Shown here: positions 10,645-20,916 of the stretch, one piece after another
How positions within the stretch are numbered: the first letter of the stretch is position 1
How the letters are laid out: the number at the start of each line of letters is the position of its first letter
From: Staphylococcus simulans
Lineage (GTDB): Bacteria > Bacillota > Bacilli > Staphylococcales > Staphylococcaceae
Direction of reading: 5' to 3'
NCBI RefSeq assembly: GCF_003043455.1
Contig: NZ_PZGG01000011.1
Location: 1 to 54,467, forward strand
Length of the DNA stretch: 54,467 nt
The notes under the pieces: model-generated
What the model saw: the letters and a program-made list of their open reading frames with translations, nothing else
Told to the model about the DNA's origin: nothing
Database searches by the model: none
Program-made: the position numbers and the translations under genes

Positions 10645-10959
10645 ATGCATACGTTAGAAAAAATTAAAGTAGCGGCGTTAGATGACTTAACACCCTTAAT
10701 CGGTAAAAAAGTCATTGTGAAAGATAAACAAATTGGATTGTTTTTAACAGAAGACGGTACAATCCATGCGATTAATAATGTGTGTCCGCATAAACAAGGA
10801 CCATTATCTGAAGGGACAGTAGCAGGTCACACTGTGTTCTGTCCGCTTCACGACTCTCAAATCGACCTGAAAACAGGACTTGTCCAAGACCCTGACGAAG
10901 GTTGTGTTGAAGTCTATACAGTAGAAGTTGAAGATGGAGATGTGTATTTATGGCTGTAA
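10645..10959 (+). CDS. nirD: Nitrite reductase small subunit, Rieske-type
   Basis: A 104-residue Rieske-fold protein. CPHKQGPLSEG and FCPLHDSQ give the Cys-x-His and Cys-x2-His ligands of a [2Fe-2S] cluster, so the cluster site is intact, unlike some NirD proteins that have lost it. It forms the NADH nitrite reductase with NirB. Its stop codon overlaps the start of sirB by 10 bases. Confidence 0.95.
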   Translation: MHTLEKIKVAALDDLTPLIGKKVIVKDKQIGLFLTEDGTIHAINNVCPHKQGPLSEGTVAGHTVFCPLHDSQIDLKTGLVQDPDEGCVEVYTVEVEDGDVYLWL

Positions 10960-11903
10960 GCACGACCGGTCACGTGTACTTGGTCGGTGCTGGGCCAGGG
11001 AATCCTAACTTATTAACACGTAAAGCAGAACATTTAATCCGTACTGCGGATATTGTCCTTTACGATCGATTAGTTAATCCCTTTATCTTGCAACTCGCAC
11101 CTCCCGGCATTGAAATTGTCGATGTAGGTAAAAAACCGTATAGTCGACATATTCAACAAGGTGAAATTAATGACATCATCATAGATTCAGCATACAAACA
11201 TCAAAGGGTCGTTCGTCTAAAAGGAGGCGACCCTGCGATTTTCGGGCGTGTACAAGAAGAAGTGGAAGTTTTAAAAGCACATGATATTCCTTGTGAAATC
11301 GTTCCAGGGATTACGACTGCCAGTGCAGCTTCGGCTATTTTAGGTATTGGTTTAACAAGTCGTAACGTTTCTAAAAGTGTGACATTCACAACAGGAAGCT
11401 TTAAAGATTCAAAAGAAGAAGAGATTGATATTGCTTCACTGATTGATGGCGGTACTTTAGCTATTTACATGGGTATCAAGCGTCTGCATAAGATTATTGA
11501 ACAAATTTATAGACAAGTCGGTAAAGATTATCCGATTTGTGCGATTTTCAACGTTTCTTATGCGAATCAAGTGATTATTCGCGGACATCTCTCTACGATT
11601 GAAGAAGATGTACGAGATGCTGCACCTGAAGATGCACCAGGTATCTTATTAGTCGGAGATGCGATGGGCTTAACAAAAGGTGCGACATATATTGAATCGG
11701 ATCACTTGCCTGAGTATTTCGGTAAACAGTGTATCGTTACAGGTGAGAGAGAAGCGGCCATTGAAAAAGCATTTGAAATTTATGATGCTGGCGGTTGGGC
11801 TATGATTGATCCGAATAGCGGAGACACTTATCATCAAAGCCAATTAGACTTGATCTATCGCTTTATGCAGATGGATGATATTACAGAAATTGTGAAAGTA
11901 TAG
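10950..11903 (+). CDS. sirB: Uroporphyrinogen-III C-methyltransferase
   Basis: SUMT that makes precorrin-2, the first committed step to siroheme. VGAGPGNPNLLT near residue 13, LYDRLVN near 40, RLKGGDPAIFGR near 90 and VPGITTASA near 118 are family signatures. About 317 residues, longer than minimal SUMT (about 250): the extra 60 C-terminal residues after the methyltransferase fold (GKQCIVTGEREAAIEKA onward) are not a recognisable uroporphyrinogen-III synthase. With SirA and NirR it completes siroheme supply for NirB. Last gene of the nir operon. Confidence 0.93.
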   Translation: MAVSTTGHVYLVGAGPGNPNLLTRKAEHLIRTADIVLYDRLVNPFILQLAPPGIEIVDVGKKPYSRHIQQGEINDIIIDSAYKHQRVVRLKGGDPAIFGRVQEEVEVLKAHDIPCEIVPGITTASAASAILGIGLTSRNVSKSVTFTTGSFKDSKEEEIDIASLIDGGTLAIYMGIKRLHKIIEQIYRQVGKDYPICAIFNVSYANQVIIRGHLSTIEEDVRDAAPEDAPGILLVGDAMGLTKGATYIESDHLPEYFGKQCIVTGEREAAIEKAFEIYDAGGWAMIDPNSGDTYHQSQLDLIYRFMQMDDITEIVKV

Positions 11904-11920
11904 ATAAATAACTTAAGTAT

Positions 11921-11957
11921 AAGCAGTACCACTCACTAAGAGGGTGCTGCTTTTTTG
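11921..11957 (+). terminator. Terminator of the nir operon
   Basis: AGCAGTACC...CTC pairs with GAGGGTGCTGCT with one bulge, followed by T6. Confidence 0.85.
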
Positions 11958-11973
11958 TGTTGTTCAAAAAACA

Positions 11974-12038
11974 TAGGGAATCCCCTCTAGGTTATAGGTG
12001 AATCCCTAATACATCTTACATAAAAGAAATCGTACAAT
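11974..12038 (+). promoter_or_regulatory. Two NreC boxes and -10 of the nar promoter
   Basis: TAGGG-AATC-CCCTC (11974-11987) and TAGGT-GAAT-CCCTA (11995-12008) each match TAGGG-N4-CCCTA with one deviation, 21 bp apart, i.e. two helical turns. TACAAT at 12033-12038 is a good -10 but no -35 is present, as expected for an activator-dependent promoter. Inferred start near 12045 puts the boxes at about -64 and -43, leaving a leader of about 80 bases. Confidence 0.8.
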
Positions 12039-12123
12039 AAGAGTAAGTTGAAAAAATAGTAAACAGTATTTACGAAGTTAACAGCCTAGTGAGCAAAGTA
12101 ATTGAGATGAGAGGATGTTAGAC

Positions 12124-15100
12124 ATGGCAAAATTTGGATTAAACTTCTTTAAGCCGACAGAAAAATTTAATGGAAATTGGTCTGTTTTACAAGATAAAAG
12201 TAGAGAATGGGAAAAAATGTATCGTGAACGTTGGAGTCACGATAAAGTAGTCAGAACAACACATGGGGTGAACTGTACAGGTTCATGTTCTTGGAAAGTA
12301 TTCGTTAAAAACGGTGTCATCACTTGGGAAAACCAACAAATCGACTACCCAAGCTGCGGTCCAGACATGCCAGAATTCGAACCACGTGGATGTCCTCGTG
12401 GAGCATCATTCTCTTGGTATGAATACAGCCCGCTTCGCGTACGCTACCCATACATCAGAGGTAAATTATGGGAACTTTGGACAACTGCGTTAGAAGAAAA
12501 TGAAGGCAACATGATTAAAGCATGGGCTTCTATTGTAGAAGACGAAGAAAAAGCGAAAATTTATAAAAACGCACGTGGTAAAGGTGGACACATCCGTGTA
12601 GCATGGAAAGATGTTTTACAATTGATTGCGGCACAACTCCTTTACACAATCAAAAAAGATGGTCCTGACCGTATCGCAGGTTTCACACCGATTCCAGCGA
12701 TGTCAATGATTAGTTATGCATCAGGTGCACGTTTCATTAACTTATTAGGTGGAGAAATGTTAAGTTTCTACGACTGGTATGCCGACCTTCCACCAGCATC
12801 ACCGCAAATCTGGGGTGAACAAACTGACGTACCTGAATCAAGTGACTGGTACAACTCAAGCTATATCATTATGTGGGGTTCAAACGTACCATTAACACGT
12901 ACACCAGATGCGCACTTTATGACTGAAGTTCGTTATAAAGGGACAAAAGTGGTTTCAGTCGCACCTGACTATGCAGAAAACGTAAAATTCGCAGATAACT
13001 GGTTAGCACCAAACCCTGGTTCTGACGCAGCGATTGCACAAGGTATGACACACGTTATCCTTCAAAATTATTACGTAGATGAACCTTCTGAAATGTTCAT
13101 TAACTACGCAAAACAATATACAGATATGCCATTCTTAATCATGTTCGATAAACACGAAGACGGCTTCAAAGCAGGACGTTTCTTACGTGCGAGCGACTTA
13201 GGTATGGAATCTGAAAACAACGAATGGAAACCTGTTGTATTAGATAATGAATCAAATCAAATTATCGTTCCTAACGGCACAATGGGCCAACGTTGGGAAG
13301 AAGGCAAACAATGGAACTTGAAACTAGAAAATGAAGATGGTTCTAAAATCGACCCAGCTTTAACAGTGGCTGACGATGAGCACGAAATTCAAATCATGAA
13401 ATTCCCTTACTTCGATAACGGAGGCAACAGTATTTTCGAACGTCCGATTGCAGCACGTAAAGTAACGCTAGCAAATGGGGAAACAACTTATGTTGCGACA
13501 GTGTTTGACTTAATGACAAGCCAATACGGTGTACGTCGTTTCGGACATGAATTAGAAGCTAAAGGTTATGATGATGCCGATACAGTATATACACCAGCGT
13601 GGCAAGAAAAAGTGACAGGTGTGAAACAAAAAGTAGTAACACAAGTAGCTGAAGAGTTTGCGCAAAACGCGATTGATACAGGCGGTCGCTCAATGATTAT
13701 CATGGGTGCAGGTATCAACCACTGGTTCAACTCAGACACAATTTACCGTGCAGTCTTAAACCTAGTGATGCTGTGTGGTTGTCAAGGTGTTAACGGCGGC
13801 GGCTGGGCGCACTATGTAGGACAAGAAAAATGTCGTCCGATTGAAGGATGGAGCACGCTTGCTTTCGCTAAAGACTGGCAAGGTCCGCCACGTTTACAAA
13901 ATGGTACAAGCTGGTTCTACTTCACAACAGACCAATGGAAATATGAAGAGTCTGGTGTAGATAAACTAGCATCACCATTAGCAGAAAATATTAAACACCA
14001 ACACCCAGCTGACTACAACGTTACAGCTGCACGTTTAGGATGGCTGCCATCTTATCCGCAGTTCGATACAAACAGCTTGAAGTTCGGTGAAGAAGCAAGA
14101 GACGCTGGCGAGTTCAACAACGAAGCCATTTTAAAACGTGCGGTTGACTCTGTGAAAAACCGTGAAACAAAATTTGCGATTGAAGATCCAGATTTACGTA
14201 AAAACCATCCGAAATCATTATTTATCTGGCGTTCGAACTTATTATCAAGTTCAGCAAAAGGACAAGAGTACTTCATGAAACATATGTTAGGAACAAGTTC
14301 TGGATTACTGGCTGAAGCGAACGAAACAGATAAACCTGAAGAAATGATCTGGCGTGATGAAGTACAAGGTAAATTAGACTTGATTGTCGCATTAGATTTC
14401 CGTATGACTTCAACACCATTAAAAGCAGATATCGTCTTACCAGCAGCAACTTGGTATGAAAAACACGACTTATCTTCAACAGATATGCATCCATTCGTAC
14501 ACCCATTCAATCCAGCGATTGATCCATTATGGGAATCACGTTCAGACTGGGATATCTTCAAATCATTAAGTAAGACATTCTCTGATTTAGCGAAAGTGCA
14601 TATGCCAGGTACATTCAAAGATGTGGTGACATCACCATTAGCACATGACTCTAAACAAGAGATTGCGACACCTTACGGTAAAGTCAAAGACTGGACAAAA
14701 GGAGAAGTTGAAGCGATTCCTGGTAAAACAATGCCTGGCTTCTCTGTAGTAGACCGTAACTATACACAAATTTATGACAAGTTCATTTCTGTCGGACCTT
14801 TACTTGAAAATGCGAAGTTAGGTGCACACGGTGTCAGCTTCCCAGTGAAGAAACAATATGAAGAAGCAAAAGACATCGTAGGTACATGGAATGACGATAC
14901 AGTGAAAAACGGCTTGCCACGTATTGATACAGCAAGACGTGCTGCAGATGTCATCTTAAATATTTCATCAGCAACAAACGGTGAATTATCTCAAGCGTCA
15001 TATAAAGACTTAGAAGATAAAACAGGTATGCCTTTAACAGATATTTCTAGTGACCGTAGTGCTGAAAAGATTACATTCTTAAACATTACATCACAACCAC

Positions 15101-15798
15101 GTGAAGTCATTCCGACTGCAGTTTTCTCTGGTTCAAACAAAGGTAAAAAACGTTATTCACCATTTACAACAAACATTGAACGCTTAGTACCGTTCAGAAC
15201 ATTGACTGGACGTCAAAGTTACTATTTAGATCATGAAATCTTCCAACAATTCGGTGAAAGCTTACCAGTTTATAAACCGACATTGCCACCGATGGTCTTC
15301 GGTACAAAAGATAAGAAAGTCATCGGCGGACAAGATAACTTAGTCTTAAGATATTTAACACCGCATGGTAAATGGAATATTCACTCAACATACCAAGATA
15401 ACCAACACATGTTGACATTATTCCGTGGAGGTCCGGTTGTTTGGATTTCTAAAGAAGATGCGGAAGCACACGATATTAACGATAACGATTGGTTAGAAGT
15501 ATATAACCGTAACGGTGTTGTTACAGCAAGAGCCGTGACATCACACAGAATGCCGAAAGGAACAATGTTTATGTATCACGCACAAGATAAACATATCCAA
15601 ACACCGGGTTCTGAAATTACAGGCATGCGCGGCGGTTCACATAACGCACCGACACGTATTCACTTGAAACCTACGCAAGTAGTTGGGGGCTATGCCCAAA
15701 TCAGCTACAGCTTTAACTATTATGGTCCAATTGGTAACCAAAGAGATGTTTATGTAGCAGTGAGAAAGATGAAGGAGGTAGATTGGCTTGAAGATTAA
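12124..15798 (+). CDS. narG: Respiratory nitrate reductase alpha subunit
   Basis: Molybdenum bis-MGD catalytic subunit of membrane-bound, cytoplasm-facing nitrate reductase, 1224 residues. The FS0 cluster ligands read His47-x3-Cys51-x3-Cys55-x34-Cys90, the spacing of E. coli NarG. The molybdenum aspartate region YIIMWGSNVPLTRTPD is near residue 220, and the molydopterin-binding C-terminal domain ends the protein. No twin-arginine signal, so cytoplasmic. The start at 12124 has GAGAGG 9 bases before it; ATG 12115 is adjacent to that site and unlikely. First gene of narGHJI-nreABC. Confidence 0.97.
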   Translation: MAKFGLNFFKPTEKFNGNWSVLQDKSREWEKMYRERWSHDKVVRTTHGVNCTGSCSWKVFVKNGVITWENQQIDYPSCGPDMPEFEPRGCPRGASFSWYEYSPLRVRYPYIRGKLWELWTTALEENEGNMIKAWASIVEDEEKAKIYKNARGKGGHIRVAWKDVLQLIAAQLLYTIKKDGPDRIAGFTPIPAMSMISYASGARFINLLGGEMLSFYDWYADLPPASPQIWGEQTDVPESSDWYNSSYIIMWGSNVPLTRTPDAHFMTEVRYKGTKVVSVAPDYAENVKFADNWLAPNPGSDAAIAQGMTHVILQNYYVDEPSEMFINYAKQYTDMPFLIMFDKHEDGFKAGRFLRASDLGMESENNEWKPVVLDNESNQIIVPNGTMGQRWEEGKQWNLKLENEDGSKIDPALTVADDEHEIQIMKFPYFDNGGNSIFERPIAARKVTLANGETTYVATVFDLMTSQYGVRRFGHELEAKGYDDADTVYTPAWQEKVTGVKQKVVTQVAEEFAQNAIDTGGRSMIIMGAGINHWFNSDTIYRAVLNLVMLCGCQGVNGGGWAHYVGQEKCRPIEGWSTLAFAKDWQGPPRLQNGTSWFYFTTDQWKYEESGVDKLASPLAENIKHQHPADYNVTAARLGWLPSYPQFDTNSLKFGEEARDAGEFNNEAILKRAVDSVKNRETKFAIEDPDLRKNHPKSLFIWRSNLLSSSAKGQEYFMKHMLGTSSGLLAEANETDKPEEMIWRDEVQGKLDLIVALDFRMTSTPLKADIVLPAATWYEKHDLSSTDMHPFVHPFNPAIDPLWESRSDWDIFKSLSKTFSDLAKVHMPGTFKDVVTSPLAHDSKQEIATPYGKVKDWTKGEVEAIPGKTMPGFSVVDRNYTQIYDKFISVGPLLENAKLGAHGVSFPVKKQYEEAKDIVGTWNDDTVKNGLPRIDTARRAADVILNISSATNGELSQASYKDLEDKTGMPLTDISSDRSAEKITFLNITSQPREVIPTAVFSGSNKGKKRYSPFTTNIERLVPFRTLTGRQSYYLDHEIFQQFGESLPVYKPTLPPMVFGTKDKKVIGGQDNLVLRYLTPHGKWNIHSTYQDNQHMLTLFRGGPVVWISKEDAEAHDINDNDWLEVYNRNGVVTARAVTSHRMPKGTMFMYHAQDKHIQTPGSEITGMRGGSHNAPTRIHLKPTQVVGGYAQISYSFNYYGPIGNQRDVYVAVRKMKEVDWLED

Positions 15799-17356
15799 AG
15801 CACAAGTAGCCATGGTATTAAACTTAGACAAATGTATCGGGTGTCACACTTGTAGTGTCACTTGTAAGAACACTTGGACAAACCGTCCAGGTGCAGAATA
15901 TATTTGGTTTAATAACGTAGAAACGAAACCCGGTGTCGGATATCCGAAACGCTGGGAAGACCAAGAGAAATATAAAGGTGGATGGACACTGAATAAGAAA
16001 GGCAAATTAGACCTTAAAGCGGGCAGCCGCTGGTCTAAGATTGCTTTCGGTAAAATCTTCTACAACCCAGATATGCCAGTAATCAAAGACTACTACGAGC
16101 CTTGGACTTACAACTACGAACATCTGACAACTGCAAAAGCTGGCAAACATGCGCCGGTTGCAACTGCACATTCAGTTATCTCTGGTGACAGAATGGATTT
16201 ACACTGGGGACCTAACTGGGAAGATGACTTAGCTGGCGGACATGTGACTGGACCAGAAGATCCGAACATCCAACGCATTGAAGAAAAAATTCAATTCGAC
16301 TTTGACCAAACGTTCATGATGTATTTACCACGTTTATGTGAACACTGCTTAAACCCAAGCTGTGTAGCATCATGTCCTTCAGGTGCAATGTACAAACGTG
16401 ACGAAGACGGTATTGTACTTGTAGACCAAGAAGCTTGTCGTGGATGGCGTTACTGCATGACAGGATGCCCATACAAAAAAGTTTACTTCAACTGGAAAAC
16501 AAACAAAGCTGAAAAATGTACATTCTGTTTCCCACGTGTTGAAGCAGGTTTACCAACAGTATGTTCAGAAACTTGTACTGGCCGTATGCGTTATTTAGGT
16601 GTATTACTGTATGACGCTGACCGTGTACATGAAGTCGCATCAACTGAAAACGAACAAGATTTATATGAAAAACAATGTGATTTATTCTTAAACCCATACG
16701 ACGAAGAAGTGATTGAACAAGCGTTGAAAGACGGCGTATCAATGGAATGGATCGAAGCTGCACAAAATTCACCAGTTTATAAATTGGCAATCGAATACAA
16801 ATTAGCTTTCCCATTACACCCTGAATACCGTACATTACCAATGGTTTGGTATTGCCCACCATTAAGCCCAATCATGAACTACTTCGAAGGTAAAGATTCA
16901 ATCAAGAACCCAGATGCGATCTTCCCAGCAATTGAAGAAATGCGTTTACCGATTGAATACCTAGCAAGCTTATTAACTGCTGGTGATACACAAGCTGTTA
17001 AAGAAGCATTGCAACGTATGGCAATGATGAGAAGTTATATGCGTGCACAAGTGACAGGTAAAGACTTTGATTTAGACCGTTTAGACCGACTTGGTTTAAC
17101 AGAACGTCAAACTAAAGATATGTATCGTTTATTAGCGATTGCGAAATACGAAGATCGTTTCGTAATTCCAACATCTCACAAGGAACAATATATGGACACT
17201 TACGCTGCACAAGGTAGTCAAGGTTATGAATTCAGTGATAACACAATCGGCGGAAGCGGTTGTGACGGCTGTGGCGCACCTGTAGCAATGAAACCGGGAC
17301 AAACTGGACAAGAAGCTTATAACGAAAGCTTCTATGGAGGGATTTTCCGTGATTAA
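15788..17356 (+). CDS. narH: Respiratory nitrate reductase beta subunit
   Basis: Iron-sulfur electron-transfer subunit, 522 residues, carrying three [4Fe-4S] and one [3Fe-4S] clusters. CIGCHTCSVTC begins the first set; CEHCLNPSCVASC, the CRGWRYCMTGC segment (the tryptophan marks the [3Fe-4S] site) and CTFCFPRVEAG...CSETC complete them. A TTG start overlaps narG by 11 bases, with AGGAGGT 9 bases upstream inside narG. The tail carries an extra CDGCG motif near residue 496, outside the four cluster sets. Confidence 0.97.
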   Translation: MKIKAQVAMVLNLDKCIGCHTCSVTCKNTWTNRPGAEYIWFNNVETKPGVGYPKRWEDQEKYKGGWTLNKKGKLDLKAGSRWSKIAFGKIFYNPDMPVIKDYYEPWTYNYEHLTTAKAGKHAPVATAHSVISGDRMDLHWGPNWEDDLAGGHVTGPEDPNIQRIEEKIQFDFDQTFMMYLPRLCEHCLNPSCVASCPSGAMYKRDEDGIVLVDQEACRGWRYCMTGCPYKKVYFNWKTNKAEKCTFCFPRVEAGLPTVCSETCTGRMRYLGVLLYDADRVHEVASTENEQDLYEKQCDLFLNPYDEEVIEQALKDGVSMEWIEAAQNSPVYKLAIEYKLAFPLHPEYRTLPMVWYCPPLSPIMNYFEGKDSIKNPDAIFPAIEEMRLPIEYLASLLTAGDTQAVKEALQRMAMMRSYMRAQVTGKDFDLDRLDRLGLTERQTKDMYRLLAIAKYEDRFVIPTSHKEQYMDTYAAQGSQGYEFSDNTIGGSGCDGCGAPVAMKPGQTGQEAYNESFYGGIFRD

Positions 17357-17924
17357 CCTGAATAACTTTTATAGATATCAAGAGTCAATCGGTTATTTTG
17401 CGCAACAATTGAACTTTCCTGAAAAGTTAACTTTCCATCCTAAGACGTTTGAAGATGTTTTCGATAGTCACCATCCAGCATATGCTGAGATGGTGGAATA
17501 TCGTGAACGTATTCTAAGTTATCCGTTGACTGAAATTAAACAATTGTATACAGATACATTTGATTTTAATAAAGAAGCACCGCTGTATATGACTTACAAT
17601 AAATTTGATACGCAGAAAGAACGCGGACAAATGTTAGCGAAACTTAAAGTGCTTTATGAAATGTTCGGACTAGATATGGTCGATAACGAACTTTCAGACT
17701 TCTTACCGTTAATGCTTGAATTCTTATACGCTGCACAATGGCAAAATGACGATCGTGCAGAAGGGAATATTGAATTCATTATTATGGTCATTGAAGATGG
17801 TACATTTGCGATGCTGAATCAATTAAGAGAAATGGATAGTCCGTATGCACCTTTAATTAAAGGCTTAAGAGAAACACTCAAATTATGTTTACAACCAAGT
17901 GAAGAGGTGACACCGCATGCTTAA
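17349..17924 (+). CDS. narJ: Nitrate reductase assembly chaperone
   Basis: NarJ/TorD-family chaperone of 191 residues that matures the NarGH complex and is not part of the final enzyme. Helical, acidic sequence with the conserved HHPAYAEMVEY region near residue 45 and MLEFLYA near 125. GTG at 17349 is chosen over ATG 17334 because GGAGGG lies 7 bases upstream; the 8-base overlap with narH suggests coupled translation. Confidence 0.92.
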   Translation: MINLNNFYRYQESIGYFAQQLNFPEKLTFHPKTFEDVFDSHHPAYAEMVEYRERILSYPLTEIKQLYTDTFDFNKEAPLYMTYNKFDTQKERGQMLAKLKVLYEMFGLDMVDNELSDFLPLMLEFLYAAQWQNDDRAEGNIEFIIMVIEDGTFAMLNQLREMDSPYAPLIKGLRETLKLCLQPSEEVTPHA

Positions 17925-18603
17925 TCAATTTTTGTGGGTCATATACCCATATTTATGTATCGCCATTTTTATTCTCGGTCATATTGCCCGCTTTAGATAT
18001 GATCAGTTTTCTTGGACAGCAAAGTCCAGTGAATTTATTGAAAAGAAACGTTTGAAATGGGGCAGTTTGTTATTCCACTTAGGGATTATTCCGGTCGCAA
18101 TCGGACACTTTGTGGGTTTAGTCATTCCGCCATCATGGATCAGCGCAATGGGAGTCAGCCATGAGATGTACCATTTCGGGGCTGTATATATCGGTAGTAT
18201 TTTTGGTATAATAACGTTAATTGGAATGTTTTTATTAACGTCACGCCGTGTATCAGTAAAGAATATCAGACATCTTAGTTCTGCATCAGATATGGTTGTA
18301 AACTTTTTCTTGTTGATTCTTGTATTTATGGGGTGCTATGCAACGTTAGTAACAAATGCGGTTATGCCAGATTTTGATTACAGATCATCAATTTCTGTAT
18401 GGTTCAGACAATTATTCACATTCGGACCAGATGCAAATTTAATGACAGATGTGCCATGGTCATTTAAACTTCATGTATTACTTGGTTTTGGTATCTTTGC
18501 GTTATGGCCATTCACAAGATTGGTTCATGTGTGGAGTGTACCATTAACATACGCGAGCAGAAGTTACATTATTTACCGCAGAAACAAAGTCAAACATAGA
18601 TAG
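17917..18603 (+). CDS. narI: Nitrate reductase gamma subunit, cytochrome b
   Basis: Membrane anchor that oxidises menaquinol and passes electrons to NarH; 228 residues, five membrane segments. Histidines in GHIARFRYDQ, GHFVGLV, HEMYHFG and LVHVW supply the two heme b ligands of the family. ATG overlaps narJ by 8 bases with GAGGTG upstream. The nre genes follow after 11 bases without a terminator. Confidence 0.95.
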   Translation: MLNQFLWVIYPYLCIAIFILGHIARFRYDQFSWTAKSSEFIEKKRLKWGSLLFHLGIIPVAIGHFVGLVIPPSWISAMGVSHEMYHFGAVYIGSIFGIITLIGMFLLTSRRVSVKNIRHLSSASDMVVNFFLLILVFMGCYATLVTNAVMPDFDYRSSISVWFRQLFTFGPDANLMTDVPWSFKLHVLLGFGIFALWPFTRLVHVWSVPLTYASRSYIIYRRNKVKHR

Positions 18604-18614
18604 GAGGAGACAAT

Positions 18615-19070
18615 TTGAATAGTGTAGTTGCGACGGGTTACTTTAACTATCAAGCTGCTTTGGAAGAAATCAGAGAAGAAGAACAGTTTGATTTTGCGGC
18701 GATTGCTTTGCCTGAAGATGATTCACATAGTGCAGTCATCAAATGGAGACATGCGTCAGGCAATCTCAATAACCGCTATCAGCTGATTGTTTTGCGCCCT
18801 GGCAAGGGATTAGCTGGTCTTGTTATCCGAACTGGCTCTAGAATGATTATCGATGATGTCAATACTGTGCTGAGTCCAAATGACAAGCTCAGTTATCCGA
18901 TTGTTTTAAGTGAATCACTCACAGCAATGGTTGCCATTCCTTTGTGGCATGAGAACCGTGTGTATGGCGCATTGTTGCTAGGCCAACGTGATGGTCGTCC
19001 ATTGCCTGAAGGCAGTGAAGAGATTCGCATTAATCACAGGTTAGGGAGTTTTAGAGATGAAATCAATTGA
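18615..19070 (+). CDS. nreA: Nitrate receptor NreA, GAF domain
   Basis: A 151-residue single GAF-domain protein. In S. carnosus NreA binds nitrate and restrains phosphorylation of NreB when nitrate is absent. The GAF core is seen in ASGNLNNRYQLIVLRPGKGLAGLVIRTGSRMIIDD split across residues 46-80. TTG start with AGGAGGAG upstream. Eleven bases after narI and overlapping nreB by 14 bases, so the sensor is made from nar readthrough unless an internal promoter exists; none is obvious. Confidence 0.93.
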   Translation: MNSVVATGYFNYQAALEEIREEEQFDFAAIALPEDDSHSAVIKWRHASGNLNNRYQLIVLRPGKGLAGLVIRTGSRMIIDDVNTVLSPNDKLSYPIVLSESLTAMVAIPLWHENRVYGALLLGQRDGRPLPEGSEEIRINHRLGSFRDEIN

Positions 19071-20106
19071 TAACCGTGAAAAATTACAGGAATTATTGAC
19101 TCAGTATTATTTAAATACCAATGAAAAAATGGTGTTTTTAAATAAGGAAGGTCAAGTGATCGCGTTGAATGAAGCGGCAGAAGAGGTTTTTTCTGATGAA
19201 AATGACTATAGTCAAATGACGAATGCCATTTGCAGAAGATGCGAAGGCTATTCAAATGAGTTTGACATTATGTCATGTGAAAACTGTTTCTTAGAAGCGT
19301 TAGAAATCGGAAAAGGCAGCTTCCAGGTCTTTATGCGTACGCGAGATGATAAAATTGAACCATACACAGCTTCATACGAAATCATCGATAAAGCCAATGA
19401 AATCTATGCATTTACACTACACAATGTTTCTCCTCAGATTGAACGACAAGATAAGCGTTATCAACGTTTGATGATGCAAAAAACAATTTCAGCACAAGAA
19501 AATGAACGTAAGCGGATTTCCAGAGAATTACATGACGGTATCGTCCAAGAATTGATTAATGTAGACGTTGAATTACGTTTATTGAAATATCAACAAGATA
19601 AAGATGAAATGGTTGATAATTCTAAGCGTATTGAAGGCATTATGTCACGTTTAATTGATGATGTACGTAATTTATCTGTAGAACTGCGTCCATCTTCTCT
19701 AGATGACTTAGGACTAGACGCTGCTTTCCGCTCTTACTTTAAACAGTTCGAGAAGAACTATGGTGTGCATATTGCGTATCATACTGATTTTTCGGCACAA
19801 CGTTTTGACAGCGAAATCGAAACGGTCGTTTATCGTGTGGTACAAGAAGCGTTATTCAATGCGTTGAAATATGCACAAGTAGACACAGTTTATGTTTCCT
19901 TACACTTAGGAGAAACGTCCATTATCGCTGAAGTGAGCGATCACGGTACAGGATTCAATATAGGAGATGAAGCCAAAGGAACTGGGCTAGGATTATTCGG
20001 TATGAATGAGCGTGCTGAATTAGTTAATGGTTCGGTTAATATTGATTCACAAGTGGGACGTGGTACAATTGTGACGTTAGAAGTTCCAATAACTGATAAA
20101 CGATAG
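19057..20106 (+). CDS. nreB: Oxygen-sensing histidine kinase NreB
   Basis: Cytoplasmic kinase of 349 residues without membrane segments. A PAS-like domain at 1-130 carries Cys59, Cys62, Cys74 and Cys77, the ligands of the oxygen-labile [4Fe-4S] cluster defined in S. carnosus. The dimerisation domain holds His159 in RELHDG (HisKA_3), and [10 protein letters not shown] near residue 310 marks the ATPase. Under anoxia it phosphorylates NreC. The start is supported by AGGGAG upstream and by exact agreement of these residue numbers with the published protein. Confidence 0.97.
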   Translation: MKSIDNREKLQELLTQYYLNTNEKMVFLNKEGQVIALNEAAEEVFSDENDYSQMTNAICRRCEGYSNEFDIMSCENCFLEALEIGKGSFQVFMRTRDDKIEPYTASYEIIDKANEIYAFTLHNVSPQIERQDKRYQRLMMQKTISAQENERKRISRELHDGIVQELINVDVELRLLKYQQDKDEMVDNSKRIEGIMSRLIDDVRNLSVELRPSSLDDLGLDAAFRSYFKQFEKNYGVHIAYHTDFSAQRFDSEIETVVYRVVQEALFNALKYAQVDTVYVSLHLGETSIIAEVSDHGTGFNIGDEAKGTGLGLFGMNERAELVNGSVNIDSQVGRGTIVTLEVPITDKR

Positions 20107-20117
20107 GAGACTTGATG

Positions 20118-20771
20118 TTGAGAATTGTTATTGCAGATGATCACGCAGTGGTGAGAACTGGCTTCTCTATGATCTTGAATTTCCAAGAGGATATGGAAGT
20201 CGTGGACACTGCTGCTGAGGGTGTTGAAGCATACCAAAAAGTGATGCAGCATCGCCCTGACGTGTTAATTATGGATTTAAGCATGCCGCCAGGGGAGTCA
20301 GGTTTGATTGCGACAAGTAAAATTATGGAGAGTTTTCCTGAAACAAAAATACTTATTTTAACGATGTATGATGATGATGAATATCTTTTCCATGTCTTAA
20401 GAAATGGCGCGAAAGGTTATATCTTAAAAAACGCACCGGATGAACAATTAATTTCAGCTGTGCGTACAGTTTATCGCGGCGACACTTATATTGACCCTAA
20501 AATGACGACATCGTTGGTCAATGAATTTGTGAATAATTCAGACCAAGATGGCAAAAATACGAATGATCCATTCCGTATTTTATCTAAACGCGAATTAGAA
20601 GTATTGCCTTTAATTGCGAAAGGTTATGGGAATAAGGATATCGCAGAAAAGTTGTTTATTTCAGTGAAAACTGTCGAAGCGCATAAAACACATATTATGC
20701 AGAAGTTAGAATTGAAATCCAAACCGGAATTAGTGGAGTATGCCTTAAAGAAAAAATTGCTTGATTTTTAA
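20118..20771 (+). CDS. nreC: Response regulator NreC, NarL/FixJ type
   Basis: Receiver plus LuxR-type helix-turn-helix, about 217 residues. [11 protein letters not shown] opens the receiver, the phospho-acceptor is the aspartate of [10 protein letters not shown] near residue 53, and [24 protein letters not shown] begins the DNA-binding domain (residues about 152-217). It activates nir, nar and narT. TTG 20118 has the best spacing (8) from GGAG; ATG 20115 or TTG 20112 would add one or two residues. Confidence 0.95.
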   Translation: MRIVIADDHAVVRTGFSMILNFQEDMEVVDTAAEGVEAYQKVMQHRPDVLIMDLSMPPGESGLIATSKIMESFPETKILILTMYDDDEYLFHVLRNGAKGYILKNAPDEQLISAVRTVYRGDTYIDPKMTTSLVNEFVNNSDQDGKNTNDPFRILSKRELEVLPLIAKGYGNKDIAEKLFISVKTVEAHKTHIMQKLELKSKPELVEYALKKKLLDF

Positions 20772-20786
20772 AATAGGAATGTCATT

Positions 20787-20818
20787 GAACTCATCAAAGC
20801 AGATGGGTTCTTTTTTTA
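20787..20818 (+). terminator. Terminator of the nar-nre operon
   Basis: GAACTCATC (20787-20795) pairs with GATGGGTTC (20802-20810, one G-U) before T7. Confidence 0.88.
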
Positions 20819-20916
20819 TTTAAAGTCGAACAATTTGAATAGTATGTGACTAATATGTGAAAAAATTGTGATGAAAAAAGCCTTTAACATGCTGATTTTA
20901 TCTAAAATTGAGGGAT

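Noticed and set aside
14052..14618. Open frame of 188 codons on the minus strand
   Set aside because: Lies wholly within narG, has no ribosome site, and its composition is that of the antisense of a conserved coding region.
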